From: Annona cherimola
Taxonomy: Eukaryota; Streptophyta; Magnoliopsida; Magnoliales; Annonaceae
Length of the DNA stretch: 64,000 nucleotides
Direction: 5' to 3'
NCBI GenBank assembly: GCA_030490835.1
Contig: CM059972.1
Location: 95,129,313 to 95,193,312 of the forward strand
The notes beneath the pieces were generated by a model that was not told the origin of the DNA, did no database searches, and saw only the letters and a program-made list of their open reading frames with translations. Below are positions 31,973-45,823 of the stretch, piece by piece. The position numbers were made by a program, and so were the translations under genes. Within the stretch, counting starts at the first letter, position 1. Each line of letters opens with the position of its first letter.

Positions 31973-34900
31973 GTATATTCCTCCTCCTCCTCACCTTTTC
32001 TCACGGACTCCACTCCACTGTAGTATCTTTTCGTGACTTGACATCCGTCGCTACGATGGGGGTTGCACTAGAACTGGGGTCGGCAGATGAAGCTGGTTGT
32101 TTACCTCCATGCTCCATGCTCCATGCTTGCCTCTTACATCTTCTCCACGATTAAAGTCGGCATGGGAATCCTCCTTGCTGATTCCTACGTGTCTTTCTGT
32201 AGGTCATTCACCCGCCTACGGATTCTGTTTCTAGCCTCAGTTTCAGTCCCAAAGCCAATTACCTCGTGGCAACTTCATGGGATAACCAGGTTTGTTTGTT
32301 CTGCTTGTCTCCATTTATAAAAATGTTTCTTCCTTTGATTTTTAAAACCCATGCAGTTCAATAGTTGTAATGTTTGCGTGCAAATGATAGGTTAGGTGCT
32401 GGGAACTAGCCAAGACAGGAAGCAGCGTTCCCAAGGCATCCATATCTCATGATCAACCGGTATGTTTCTGTCGCTCAGGAAATTTTCTTTCTTTCTTCTT
32501 TTTATTTATTTATTATTATTATTATTATTTTTTTTTTTGCTTTTTCAATTCTTTGGGAATTTGCGGATCCTTTCCTTTGCTGTTGCTATGGGATGATTTT
32601 TCATATTATGTTTGGTGGTTGAAGGTTTTATGCTCAACATGGAAGGATGATGGTGCAACTGTTTTCTCTGGAGGGTGTGACAAGCAGGTCAAAATGTGGC
32701 CTTTGATGTCTGGTGGCCAACCTATGACTGTTGCCATGCATGATGCACCAATTAAAGACATTGCTTGGATTCCAGAAATGGGTCTTCTTGTCACAGGGAG
32801 CTGGGACAAGACACTGAAGTACGGGTGACTTTTCCCTGTTTTTGGGATGTTGAAATGCTACATTGATGTGAACTATTATGCTCCAAATCATTGACGGTTG
32901 ACATATTGAATGATTTAGGCAGACTCGAAGGACTTAGGGTTGCTTTTCGAGCTAAATTTGTCTCACCTTTAAAGTAGAATGTAAATTCCTTTGATTGGCA
33001 TTGGTTTATATTTCATATGGCAACCAAATGTTTGATGTGGTGTTGTTAATGTTTTCACTTCCTCGTATTAACTCCTGCCTTCAATTTTCCATATTTTTCA
33101 AATATGGAAGGCATTATGTATGGAAAGTCACCAGTAAGCTTGAACTAGTATGCCCACCGGTCAAGAACCAAGGTAAAGTTTTGGGGTCTGTTTGGATGGA
33201 TGTACCGGGGTATTTGGTAGAGATTGTGTTATAGCAAAGATGAAAAAACATGATAGGTGAAATGTATTGGGTTGTATATTTCAATACTAAAGCACCTCAA
33301 AAAAAATAGTGAAGGGATGATAGGAACAATAGAGGCGAATGATTAAACGTAGAGATGTGTAGGGATGAATGATTGAAAGGGAGAAATAATGATTGGAAAG
33401 TAGGGATTATGGTTGAAAGAAAGGGATCTGGAGTGTAGTTTCTAATACCCTGTTTTTTTTTGAGTATAGAGTGGAGTGTAACAGAGGGTGCGCAGTTCCC
33501 TTTTAAAAGGCGCATAATGCATCTAAACTCGCTATGTAGTCTTCATTTCTGTTGGAAGGTAATGGGACTAGGAGCTGCAAGCCTGGGATAAGGCTTTAAT
33601 GATTTTTATAATTGCAAGAACTTACGTTCAGCAAGTTTAATAAGATCCGTTCCTTTCAAAACTAGACTTGTGTGCTTTCTGCTGCGTTCTGAATTTCAGA
33701 TGAATGAATGTGCAAGTTATCCAAGCTGGCTTAGTTACAGGTGGATTAAGGCATGCATTTTGTTTGCAATTTGTCATCTGTCACATAGAGGGATTTATTT
33801 AATGAATTTTTATATTTTAAGGTACTGGGATACCAGACAGCCAAATCCAGTGCATACCCAGCAGCTACCAGACCGCTGCTATGCTTTAACAGTTCGTCAT
33901 CCTTTGATGGTCGTTGGCACTGCGGATCGAAATTTAATAGTTTTCAACTTGCAAAGTCCTCAGGTACGTAATGTTTGACAACTTTATGAATATACTGTAA
34001 TGTTCACCCAATCAGGCTTTGTCAATGTCAAAACAAGTTGGTTGGGAAGAAAAAGTTACAAGATGTATTTTTGTTTATTTGAAAGATAGCTTAGTTTGCT
34101 GTGATTAATTGGACCACCCGAGCTTTGTGTCTTGATTGAGATTTATAAAGTTGGCTAGGAATTTTATGTGAACTGGGATTTCTTCTTATGATTTTGGAAA
34201 ATATTGTTCTATTAACAGACTTGCTCCTATCATTAGTTAATTTCACCAACACGCCAAAACTTATAATTGGAGATATGTATGAGGGGGCTATAAAAGTATG
34301 TTCTGTGATAGTTTTATATTAAGTTTCAGCTCGAAGCCCTTTCCTTCTCATTATAGTTATAGGTGCACTTACTAGTTACTAGACATTTACAACAAGTCCC
34401 TTGCTGCACGTTTTTTGTGATGATTAGTCCTAACGGGTGAAATAAGAAAAGGGTTAACTAATCAAACAATGATGAAATGGTCTAGAATATAACGGTTTTA
34501 GAATTATCCAAACAAAAATCGATTATATGAGATGCATTTTTGATAATATTGAGAATATAGATGGGGAATTATTTAAGTTTTAAGACGAAGTAGTACCAAA
34601 AACAGATCACTTCAGGTATTTCAGATTACTAGTTCAAAAAAGTGGAGAAAGTGATAAAGACATTATAGAATTCAAGCAGGATGGAAGAAATGATTGTGTG
34701 TTTTTGAAAATATATTAAAAATTGCTAACGCTAGGGCGTCCCCTGTAAGCGACGCGCTGCAGCGGAGCCCGACTGTAGTGAGAAATGAGCAAGGGTTGCT
34801 AGGGCGTTTCCCCAGAAGCGACGTGCTACATCGGAGCCCGGATGTAGTGAGAAATGGGCAAGGGTTGCTAGGGCGTCCCCCCGGAAGCGACGCGCCACAA

Positions 34901-37900
34901 CAACGTCCGATTGTGGCGAAAAGTCAACAAAGGTTCCCATGCCTTTATGGACGTGGTTTAGGGAGAAGGTGATACCAAAACACAAGGTCCGTTTAGCCTC
35001 ATGGAATGTTGGGACTCTTTCGGGGAAAAGTATGGAAGTAGTAGATGTTATGAGAAGGAGAAAAATTAATATAACATGCCTTCAAGAGACTAGGTGGAAA
35101 GGAGAAAAGGCTAAAGAGATTAATGGATTCAAATTATGGTATATAGGAAAGAATGGTAATAGAAATGGTGTAGGGATAATAGTAGATAACAATTTCATAA
35201 ATAAAGTTGTAGATGTCAATAGAGTAAATGATAGAATTATTCAAGTAAAACTTGTATTAGGTGCAGAGGTCTTAAATGTGATTAGTGCTTATGCACCACA
35301 AGTAGGATTAAATGATAGAATCAAGAAACAATTTTGGGATGATTTAGATAGTATTATGCAAAGGACATCTAACCAAGAAAATGTTGTGATAGGTGGAGAT
35401 TTAAATGGACATGTGGGAAAGGAGAATGTAGGATATGAGAGAAGTCATGGAGGTTTCGGCTTTAGAATAAGGAACGAAATGGGGAATGCCGTTTTGGACT
35501 TTGCCATAGCATATGATTTGATTATAACAAATACCTTATTTCAAAAACGAGATGAACACTTGATAACTTTTAAGAGTGGGACCAATTCTAGTCAAATAGA
35601 TTTCTTCCTTATAAGAAAATTGGATAGATCCCTTTGTATAAATTGTAAAGTTATCCCAGGTGAAAGCTTAGCTATGCAGCATAGATTATTAGTGATGGAT
35701 ATATATACACAAAAAGAGTCAACAAAAACTAAAGACAATGTAATTTCAAAAATTAAATGGTGGAATTTAGAAGGAAACAACATAGAACTTTTTAAAAAAA
35801 GAATGATAGAAGAAGTAAAATGGGACACACAAGAAGATGAAGTAGAATTAATGTGGGATAAAATGACAACTAACATAAAAGAAGTAGGACAAAGTATTGT
35901 AGGTATATATAAAAATCGTAGATCCCCTCATAGAGAAACTTGGTGGTGGAATGAAGATGTTCAAAAAGCTATAAATGCTAAACAAGAAAAGTTTAAAATA
36001 TGACAGAAAAATAAAAATGATACAAACTTATAACAATACAAACTATCAAAAAAAGCTACTAAAAAGATTATTAGCGATGCTAAATGCAAAACTTATGAGA
36101 ACTTATATGACAGATTAGGAACTAGACAATGTGAAAAAGATATTTTTAAGTTGGCTAAATTAAGAGAAAATAAGGGCAAAGATTTAACACATGTTAGATG
36201 TATTAAAAGTGAGGATCAAAGAGTTTTAGTCAAAGATGATCATATTAAGGAAAGATGGAAAACTTATTTTTATAGTTTACTAAATGATACCCCACATGAA
36301 AATTTAACATTAGATGTTAGTTTAAATAGAGAAGAAAATAGGAATATCAGTTATTTCACAAAAATTCGAATATCTGAAGTAAAGGAAGCTCTAAGGAAAA
36401 TGAAAACAGGAAAAGCCTTAACAGGAAAAGCCTTAGGCCCAGATAATATACCAATTGAGGCATGGAAGTGCATGGGAGATGTAGGCGCAACATGGTTAAC
36501 AAATTTTTTTAATAAGATTATAAAAACGAAGTTAATGGCAAGTGACTGGAGGAAAAGTATTATAGTTCCAATTTATAAAAATAAGGGAGATATTCAAAAT
36601 TGTGCAAATTATCGTGGAATAAAATTAATGAGTTATACTATGAAATTATGGGAAAGAGTAATTGAACATAGACTACGACGGGAAACTAATGTATCTGAAA
36701 ATCAATTTGGTTTTATGCCAGGAAGATCAACCATTGAAGCTATTTTTTTACTTAGACAACTATTTGAAAAGTATAGGGAGAAGAAAAAGAACTTATACAT
36801 GATTTTTATTGATTTAGAAAAAGTTTATGATCGAGTACCAAGAAAGTTAATATGACAAGTGATGAGGAAAAAAGAAATTAATGACAGATACATTGATATA
36901 ATTAAAGATATGTATGAGGGGGCTGTTACAAATGTGAGGACCATTAGTGGAGAAACTAATGTCTTCCCAGTTAAAATAGGTTTACATTAAGGCTCAGCCT
37001 TGAGTCCTTACCTTTTTACCTTAGTAACAGATGAAATTACTAGACATCTCCAAGAAGAAGTACCTTGGTGTATGTTATTTGCAGATGACATTGTTTTAAT
37101 AGATGAAACTAAAGAAGGACTAAATTTAAAATTGAATAGGTGGATAGATGCTTTAGAATCTAATGGTTTTAGAATTAGTTGCACAAAAATTGAATATATG
37201 AAATGCAATTTTAATAATAGTGAAAACCCGGATGAAGAACCAATTAGGATTTTAGATCAAGCAGTAACAAGAACTAATCACTTTTGGTACTTAGGATCAA
37301 TAGTTCAAGAGAACGGGGAAATCGAGAAAGATATAATACATAGAATTCAAGCAGGATGGAAGAAATGAAGAAGTGCGTCAGGAATTTTATGTGACCGTCG
37401 AGTTCCAATCAAATTAAAAGGAAAATTTTATAAGACTGCGATTAGACCTGCTATGCTTTATGGGGCAGAATGTTGGGCAGTTAAAGAACAACATATACAA
37501 AAAATAAGCGTAGCGGAAATGAGAATGTTAAGGTGGATGAGTGGTAAAACAAGAAAAGATAAAATTAGGAATGAAATAATTCGAGAAAACTTAAAAGTGA
37601 GACCAATCTATGATAAAATGAGAGAATAGATTAAGATGATTTAGTCATGTTAAAAGGAGGTCTGAAGCAGCACCGGTTAGGAAAACAGAATCTATCTAAG
37701 TAGAAGGTGGTAGGAGAATGAGAGGAAGATCCAAAAAAACATGGATGGAAGTAATTAAATAAGATTTAAAAATATTACAAATTACAGAAAATTTAGCCTT
37801 AAATCGCCAAGAATGGCGTAACAGAATTCATGCAGCCGACCCCACATAGGTGGGAAATGACTTATGATGATGATGATGATGATGATGATGATTGAGTTCC

Positions 37901-40900
37901 AACTAAACTAAAAAGAAAGTTTTATAAGATAGCAATAAGACCAGCTATATTTTTTAGCACAGAATGAGTATATCAGGACAGACCAGCTATATTTGTTCAA
38001 ATAGAAGGCTGTTATAGGACAAGAGGAAGACCCAAAAACATGGACAGAAGTAATTAAGAAAGATATACATTGGAGATTACTGAGAGCATATTTCATGATC
38101 GTAGGAATGGCACAATGATATCCATGCAGCTGACTCCATTTAGGTTGGAAACAGCTGATAACGATGACAATAAGCATGAGGTATTTTACTGATTTCGAAG
38201 CAAGACCAGTCACCACAATATGCCTGATGATCTAGATGACTGGACCAGGCTTTAATTGGTTGATTAATTCTGTCAGAAACATTGAAACCATGAATTATAA
38301 AAAACATTGAAACCATGAATTATCAACTCGTTATTGTGTTTTAGTAAAATTCGTTCTAAGGGCTAAACTTTTTGGCTGTCTTTGTCGTTCCACAGGGATA
38401 TTTTGAACTTGTTGTTTGTGTTCCTATGAGCCTTCATGCACATGTTTATGCACCAGTTTCTTTGAATGGATAATGTTTGTTGATCAGCCTGATTGATGAG
38501 ACAGTTGGATCCAAATAGTGAGGTGGTTAGTATGAAATGCTTCCATCTTGGAAGAACTCTAACTCTAATCTTTAACGGGGCTTGCTTCCGTGAAACTCTC
38601 TTCTATGTAACCTTCTTCATTTTTAAAATCTTAATGATTGATGGAAAATCTGCTCCATTTGTTGTATTTAGCATCATTTATAGTATCTTGGAAACCCTTT
38701 CATTTGTCTAATATTACTATGCACGACCCCCATTTACAAATGTGTAAAATCAACGTAATATAATGGTTTAATGTTAAATATCAATTTTGTATTTTCAACA
38801 TCTAAACCGTCTAAAACATCATTTCTATGTGGATAATGATTTTATAGATTATTATTACATTCTAATACACGGATAAATGGATCTAAGCGTTTTTCATAAT
38901 TTACACATGAATATATATTTTTCAACAAATGCAGCTCATGTACATACTTGACATGGATGAAATTTGGTCTCTTAGTTGAACAAATCATGTTAAATACAAT
39001 GAATGGATTGAATTTTCTATCAAGGATCAAAATTTTAAAATTCGAAGGGGTTACATAGCTCTGCTTCTATGTGACCTAGTTACATAGAATCGGAGCTCAT
39101 CCTTAATGGCGTTGGTTGCTGCCACCTGCTATATTGTTATGAGCATTGTAATAATGTCTTTTATGGATTGCTGCTTTATTTGATTCTGATTGGTCGCTTT
39201 TCTTATGTGCTGACATATCTTGTTGTTTATGCAAACTTTTAATTAGTAAATCCATATGCTCAGAAATTGCTTAGTATTTATCTTTTTTATTTTAATTGGT
39301 CAACTTGGATTGCATCTTGTGCTAACCTAAGATTTGGCCTAATGACAAACAGGCTGAATATAAGAGGATTACATCACCTCTCAAGTATCAAACACGATGT
39401 GTTGCTGCTTTCCCTGATCAGCAAGGTTTTTTGGTAATTTCCAATTTCTCTTCTACTTGTTTATAGTTCTGAATTCTTAGAGAAGAAGTCCTAAATTTAT
39501 CCACTATTTTGTTCATGATCCAGATGCAACTCTGGGTACTGGCTCACCGTTGTTATGACATTTTTAACATTCAGCTTTCAACCCAAGCTTTTAACTACTG
39601 TGCAATTTCATTGACGACTGGATCAATTATTTTTCTTCTTTGTTTTTTGAATTATGTACCGGTTGTATAAAATCTTTGTGGGCTATGAATTAAAGAGAGA
39701 ATAATTCATGATAGAGTTGAATACCACAGCAGAGTTATGTAAGCTTTAGAAAATAAGTCCTGCGACTTATTTTGGGAGAAGGCTTTGACAGTGGCGGATG
39801 TACGTACAGTTGAGTGGGGGCAATTGTCCCTTCTGAAATTTGAAACACATTAATTGATATGTTATAAGATACCAACTTTTATTAAGTTGCCCCCACTGGT
39901 CAAAATTTACTGTCCCCACTGGTTAGAATTTAATGCTCCTGGTTTGAATTTATTGCCTCCATTAATTAAAATTGAATTTCCTAAGCTGTTGTGCATTGGG
40001 CCATGTCAAGTGTCTTCCCAAGTTGCATGCTTTCAATTTCTAATTAAGGGTGTGTTTGGGAAGTTATAAAATTTTTCATGAAAAGTTTTTAATGTAAAAG
40101 TTGTTAAATTAGTAGGAAATGATGTAATATGGTAGAGGTAGAGGAGTAAAGAGAATAAATTTAAAATAAATAGGTTAGTTGTATTGGTAGTTGTGTAGAA
40201 ATGATTAAAAATTAGGGTGGTTGTTTAGAAAGATGTGGAAAAATAATTAAAAAATAAGATAGTTATGAAGAGTGAAAAGTTTTAGATTGAAAAGTTTTAA
40301 TTTGATAGCTTTTGCAAATTGCCAAACACACCCTAAGTGTTTGCTTTGAATTTCTAAAAATTTAATTACTAGTTGAATATGATGTCATTGTTAATCAAAC
40401 TAATCGACATCTTATAAATAAAGCTGCATTTTTTTAGTTTACAGAATTAATTGTTAGAACTTAAAGTTTTATTAACTGTCCTTTGAGAATAGGACTAGTT
40501 TGATCTTCCTTTCTCAACATCTTTATTTGTTACTCCCTAATCCCTATTTTCATTTTAGAAAAATTTTTTGTTGCTCACCCAAAATCTAGATTTGATTCTC
40601 TTTTGCTCTTTGTTCTACCATTTGAAACTTTTGGGAAGTCTCTTCATATATAACCATTCAAAAGGGTATGCTACGTTTTCTTTCATTTGAATTTAAAATT
40701 TTTAAGAAAGATCAATAGCTATTTGTTTAAATTTTAGAAATTAACATATTGATGAGTGAATCTATAATTTTATGTTATTCATTATATGATAAATGTTCAG
40801 TGAATTGTTAAGATAGACCAGTGTTTTGATTTTACATTTTATTTTTTGTGTTTTATTATTTTTGACTTTTTTGAGGAGTAAAGAGAATGAAGTTAAAATA

Positions 40901-43900
40901 GTTAAGTTACTTGCTTTAGGGGTGTAAGCTGGGCGGGTTTTACTAGGCCTGGACCTGGTGCTTATGCCGACACTATATGGTTCGGTGACCGGCTCCGGGC
41001 CGGGTTAAAAAATTAGTATTCAAAAAAATCAAAAATTTATTACGTTGGGTTTTGGAATGGCCTAATAAGGAAATCAAGAAAAGCATTTTTTGATATATAT
41101 TTTTCATATTTTATCTCTATCACATTATATCATTTTAAAAATATTTATTTTTCTACTTTCCATCTCTCTTTCTACTAGAGGTGCATACTGGGCGAGCTTT
41201 ACCCAGCCCACACCTAGTACCTATTTTGACCTGATGCATTTAGTTTGAGTTGAACTTGGTACCAAACCTCGTAATATCAAATCCGGTTCGAGTTGGATAG
41301 GGTCCGGGCCGGGTTAAAAAATAGAGTTGTTTTTTCAAATTAATCCAAAATATAAACTTAAAAATAATTACATGGAGAACTTTTTCAATAAATTTAAGAA
41401 TATAAATTTTAAGATAATTATATAAAAATATTTTTACAATAAATTTAAAAATATAAATTTTGATATAATCATGTGGAGAATGTTTCTGTAATAAATTTAA
41501 AAATGCAAATTGTAAAATAATAATATAGAGAACATTTCCACAATAAATTTAAAATATAAATTTGAAATAATTATACGAAGAACATTTCTACAATAAAGTT
41601 AAAAATGTAAAATTTAAAATAATTATATGAAAAAATATATAATAATTTAAAATTATAAATTTTAAAATAATTATATTGAGAACGTTCTATAATAAATTTA
41701 AAAATAATTTTATATGGAGAATATTTCTATAATAAATCTAAAATAATTGTATAGGGAATATTTCTACAATAAATTTTAAAATAATTATAGAGAGAATTTT
41801 TACAATAAATTTAAAAATGGCGGTAGTGATGATGGTCCTATTATTATTGTCGCATGTATGCCCGATATTAATTTTGACTTTATATATTCCAATTTTGGTT
41901 GAATTTGATATTAAATCGTCTCATTAATTCATGTCCAGGTTCTGTACAGGTTTAATAATAGAGTTATTCTTGTTTTATTTATTTTTTATGTGACGGATCA
42001 TATGATGTGAATGGTCCGACTCTTACATGTCATTTTGATTAGAAAGTATTCTTTTAAAGCAAATGAAAAAATATATCCGTTTTAGCAATTCTTTAAGGAA
42101 AGATGGATGTAAACAACATTTGTGGCCTCCAAGAAAAAATATATAGGTCTATTTTAATTATTTTCATAAAGAAGCTGAAATAAATAGCGTTTAATCTTAT
42201 ATTTTAGGTGTGTTTGGGAATGGATAAAACTTTTGATGAAAAGTTGTAGATATAAGACGTTGTCAAATGATGTGATATGATAGAGGTAATGATGATGAAT
42301 AAATAGGATAAAGTTGAAATAGATAAGTTTATTGTGTTGGTAGTTATGTAGAAATGATTGAAAAGTAGAGTAGTTGTATAGAAAAATGTGAAGAAATGAT
42401 TAAAAAATAGGGTAGTTCTGGAGAGTGAAAAATTTTAGATTGAAAAGTTTTAACTTGACAACTTTTTGTTGTTAACAAACACACCCTTTAAAGTCTTTCA
42501 TATCTACATTGCAAATATGTATATGAACTTTGAAACTAAATATATATATCCTATAAAACTTCCTATTCTTATTTTTTTGGAATCTCAAATAAGTACATAT
42601 TGATGAATATTATTATTCATGAAGATTTTATGGAACAAATTATTTATTTTAATATGGTACTAAAAATCATTTTAATCAAATTCTCAGATAAGTTATGCTT
42701 GGTTAAAAACATATATAATTATGCAGAAATTGTAAAAAAATATGCATATATTCATTTATAAATGCATTAGAATGTTGTAGTGATAATTGAGGAATCATTT
42801 ATCCACCTAGGAATAATATTTTATACAATTTAGATGTTAAATATATGAAATTGAAACGATATATAAATCAAATTATTTTATTACATTGATTTCATATATT
42901 TTTAAAATGGCCCATGCATATTTTGTTTAGATGAAACTTGATTTCTTACTTAATTAAATAATTCTAGATAGCTTAGGTAAAACTAGATTTTTTTTAAAGA
43001 AGCGTTGGTCATTCTTATTAAAATAATTTGAGTGTTCATATCTTTTAAGGTTATTGGATACCATAAAAAATTTTTTTGTAAAAAAAATTGTCTTTAATGG
43101 TGTAAAGAGGGTGGGTTTTGAAAGGGCCAGTCTGGGTCAACCCGGACCCAGTACTAATAAACTCCAGACGGGTCGACCTGGTAATAATAGACAAAAAGTA
43201 CTTTTGCGAAAAAAACCGAAATTTTTAAGGTGTTGGACCGGGCCATGTCGGGAAAACCTGCCCGGCTTGCACCCCTAACTTATATGGGTAGTTGTATATA
43301 AACGATTAAAAAGTAGGGTAGTTGTATAGGAAGATGTGAAAAAATGATTAAAAATAATGTAGTTATGGAGTGAAAAGTTTTAGCTTAACATTTTTTGCTT
43401 ATTGCCAAACACACCTTTAATTTTGTACATTTACTTTTTTAAATTAATAGTAATACAAACTAACTTTTTATGAATTTTTATTTTGGGCGTGTTTGACAAT
43501 GACAAAAAAATGTGAAGTTGAAACTTTTCAATTGAAAACTTTTCACTCTTCATAACTACTCTATTTTTAATCATTTTTTCACATCTTTTTGTACAACTAA
43601 CCTACTTTTTAATCGTTTCTACATAACTACCTATACAACTAACGGAGCCCGATCGCATGCGCCCGGGAGCATGCAGCGCTGCATGCTCCGGGGCTCATAC
43701 ACCCATTTTTTTTTATTTTTTTTTTCAATTTTTTTTATAAAACTATTAATCTAAGTGTATTTAACATCTTTATAAATTTTTACCATTTTTGGAGTATTTT
43801 AGATATTTATTTTTAATTTTTGAAAATCAGTGGCATTTTAGGTAATTTTAAATTACCTAAAATGCCACTGATTTTCAAAAATTAAAAATAAATATCTAAA

Positions 43901-45784
43901 ATACTCCAAAAATGGTAAAACTTTATACACATATTAAATACATATAGATTAACAATATTGTAAAAAAATTTTGAAAAAAAATAAAAATAAATAGGTGTAT
44001 GCGCCCGGGAGCATGCAACGCGGGCGCATGCGATCGGGCTCCACAACTAACTTATCTGTTTTTTCCATAAAAAAACTATCCATTTTAACTTCATTCTCTT
44101 TCCTTCTCATTATTACCCCTACTAAATCGTATCATTATATTCAAATTCAAAAACTTTTACATCAAAAGCTTTTCATCCAAAAGTTTTATCACTTCCTAAA
44201 CACACCCTTAATGTGTTATAATCGTATTAATCTAATTCTAGATTGAGGATGATGTTATAAGTATATTTTAAATATTTATTTATATGATAAAGTATAATAA
44301 AAAATATTTTAAATATTTAAGCTTTCAAGTAATGGGAATGACAAATGCAACCATGTGGTTGGCTCACCGATTAGCCCCTTGTTATTTAAAATTTTTTTAA
44401 TACATTTATGAGCCCCGGTTAGATAAGTTTATCCAAAATTTTTTAGAATTTTTGGCCTCATCTAAATGCATTTTTCAGAATTTTTAAAATAAAAAATTTT
44501 GATTCCTATATGAGCAATCAAAAAGTTGTTTTAATTGTAAAAAATGGATTTAGATAAGACTAATTTTGAGCAAATCTGTATAAATTTATTTAAGTAGGGT
44601 CCACAAAATTATAAAAACTTTTAAGAAATAATGAGGGGCTGATCAATGGGCCAATCGCATGGCTATGCAATGCAGTCTTCAAGTAAACTTTGCCCCTTCT
44701 GACTACGGGTGCTGGATCTGCCCTTGGGCTTTGATAATTATGATTAAGCACTGTTTTGATTATCCATTTGTGCGCTAGTCATGATTTGTTCGTCATTGAT
44801 TGATTGATTGATTTATTATCATTATGGTCATATTCTTTGTGAAACATCTCAATAGTTAATATATATGCGAGGGAGCCAAATTAAGTGCATTATAATGTAT
44901 TTTAAGTTAAAATGAATTATTCTTTTTTTACAATTAGTTGTATTTTTTTTATTTTTTATTTTACAAACATGTTTTCCTAAGTGTATTTAATTCATATACC
45001 AAGTTTTGCAATTGCAAAATGACAAAACTTGTTATATGGATTAAATACACTTAGGAAAACATGTTTATGAAAAAAATAAAAAATGAATAATGAATAATGT
45101 TTTAGCTTAAGATATCTTGTAATGTATATAATTGGGCTCCATGTGTGGGTTACAGTAAAAAATTCATTGAAAGCACTGACTTGGTTTCCATCAACCTTAA
45201 TGGAGATTTGAAAACCACATACAATTAGCAAAGACCATTATCTTCCTAATTTGAGCACAAAAATAATGGTAAATTTTCTCTACAAAATTGGATTGACATT
45301 ACTTATTTAAATGGTGTTACACGAACCTGCTGCCATAAGCAAATTGTAACTCCTTTTGTTTCTTCAGCATTAGGACCTTCATGAAGTTCAATTTTGTGGC
45401 GTTATTACAGTGGTTCCTGTTTTGAGTCCTGAAATTGCATTTCTATTTTATTTTTTTCAGAAGCTGATTCAAGGAATCGAGATGCTTAAGCACCAAGCAG
45501 TGTTTTTGAATCTTGTTCTTTTGTAATTTGTCCATCCACTAACATGTTTAATGAGTTAAAAGCATTTCCTAAATGAATGGACTCCTTGATAACCATTGGT
45601 TGATGATGATGGGCTTGAGCATCTTGTCATTCCTGAGCATTTTGAGGTTGACTATATACTAAAACGTTATTCAATGATTGACTGCTTGATCACCGGTAAT
45701 TACTGATTATGATTTGAGTCTCTGGGCATTCCTTTAGTGTCTTTGTCATTGATCTATATTTATTGCTAGGCCATTCAAAGTGTT

Positions 45785-45823
<39 letters not shown>

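Larger units (their letters stand above)
34697..37894 (+). mobile_element. RTE-type non-LTR retrotransposon (LINE), near full length
   Basis: It consists of a GC-rich 5' region with tandem repeats, one long reading frame with apurinic endonuclease followed by reverse transcriptase, and a 3' end in (ATG)n microsatellite (about 37864-37890) instead of poly(A), the hallmark of RTE-clade elements. It lies in RAE1 intron 5 in the sense direction and has landed inside an older copy of its own family. ATGATTG is present at both junctions and may be the target duplication. Confidence 0.88.
39789..44726. mobile_element. 4.9-kb hAT-type nonautonomous element in RAE1 intron 6
   Basis: The left end is CAGTGGCGGATGTACG, and the reverse complement of the right end is CAAGGGCAGATCCAGC. 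Subterminal GAGTGGGGGCAATTG and GAAGGGGCAAAGTTT correspond. The 8-mer GGCTTTGA flanks both sides (39781-39788 and 44727-44734), as expected for hAT transposition. No transposase frame remains. The body holds at least three Tourist-like MITEs, a Mutator-type foldback, a minisatellite and a palindrome, so much of its length is later insertion. Confidence 0.72.

Noticed and set aside
32809..32828. RAE1 exon 4 donor at the GG|GTGACT site
   Set aside because: It would insert two residues before WD; the AA|GTACGG site restores LKYWD in frame.
34694..34972. 92-codon ORF before the LINE endonuclease ORF
   Set aside because: It consists of translated 68-69-bp tandem repeats, not an ORF1-type protein.
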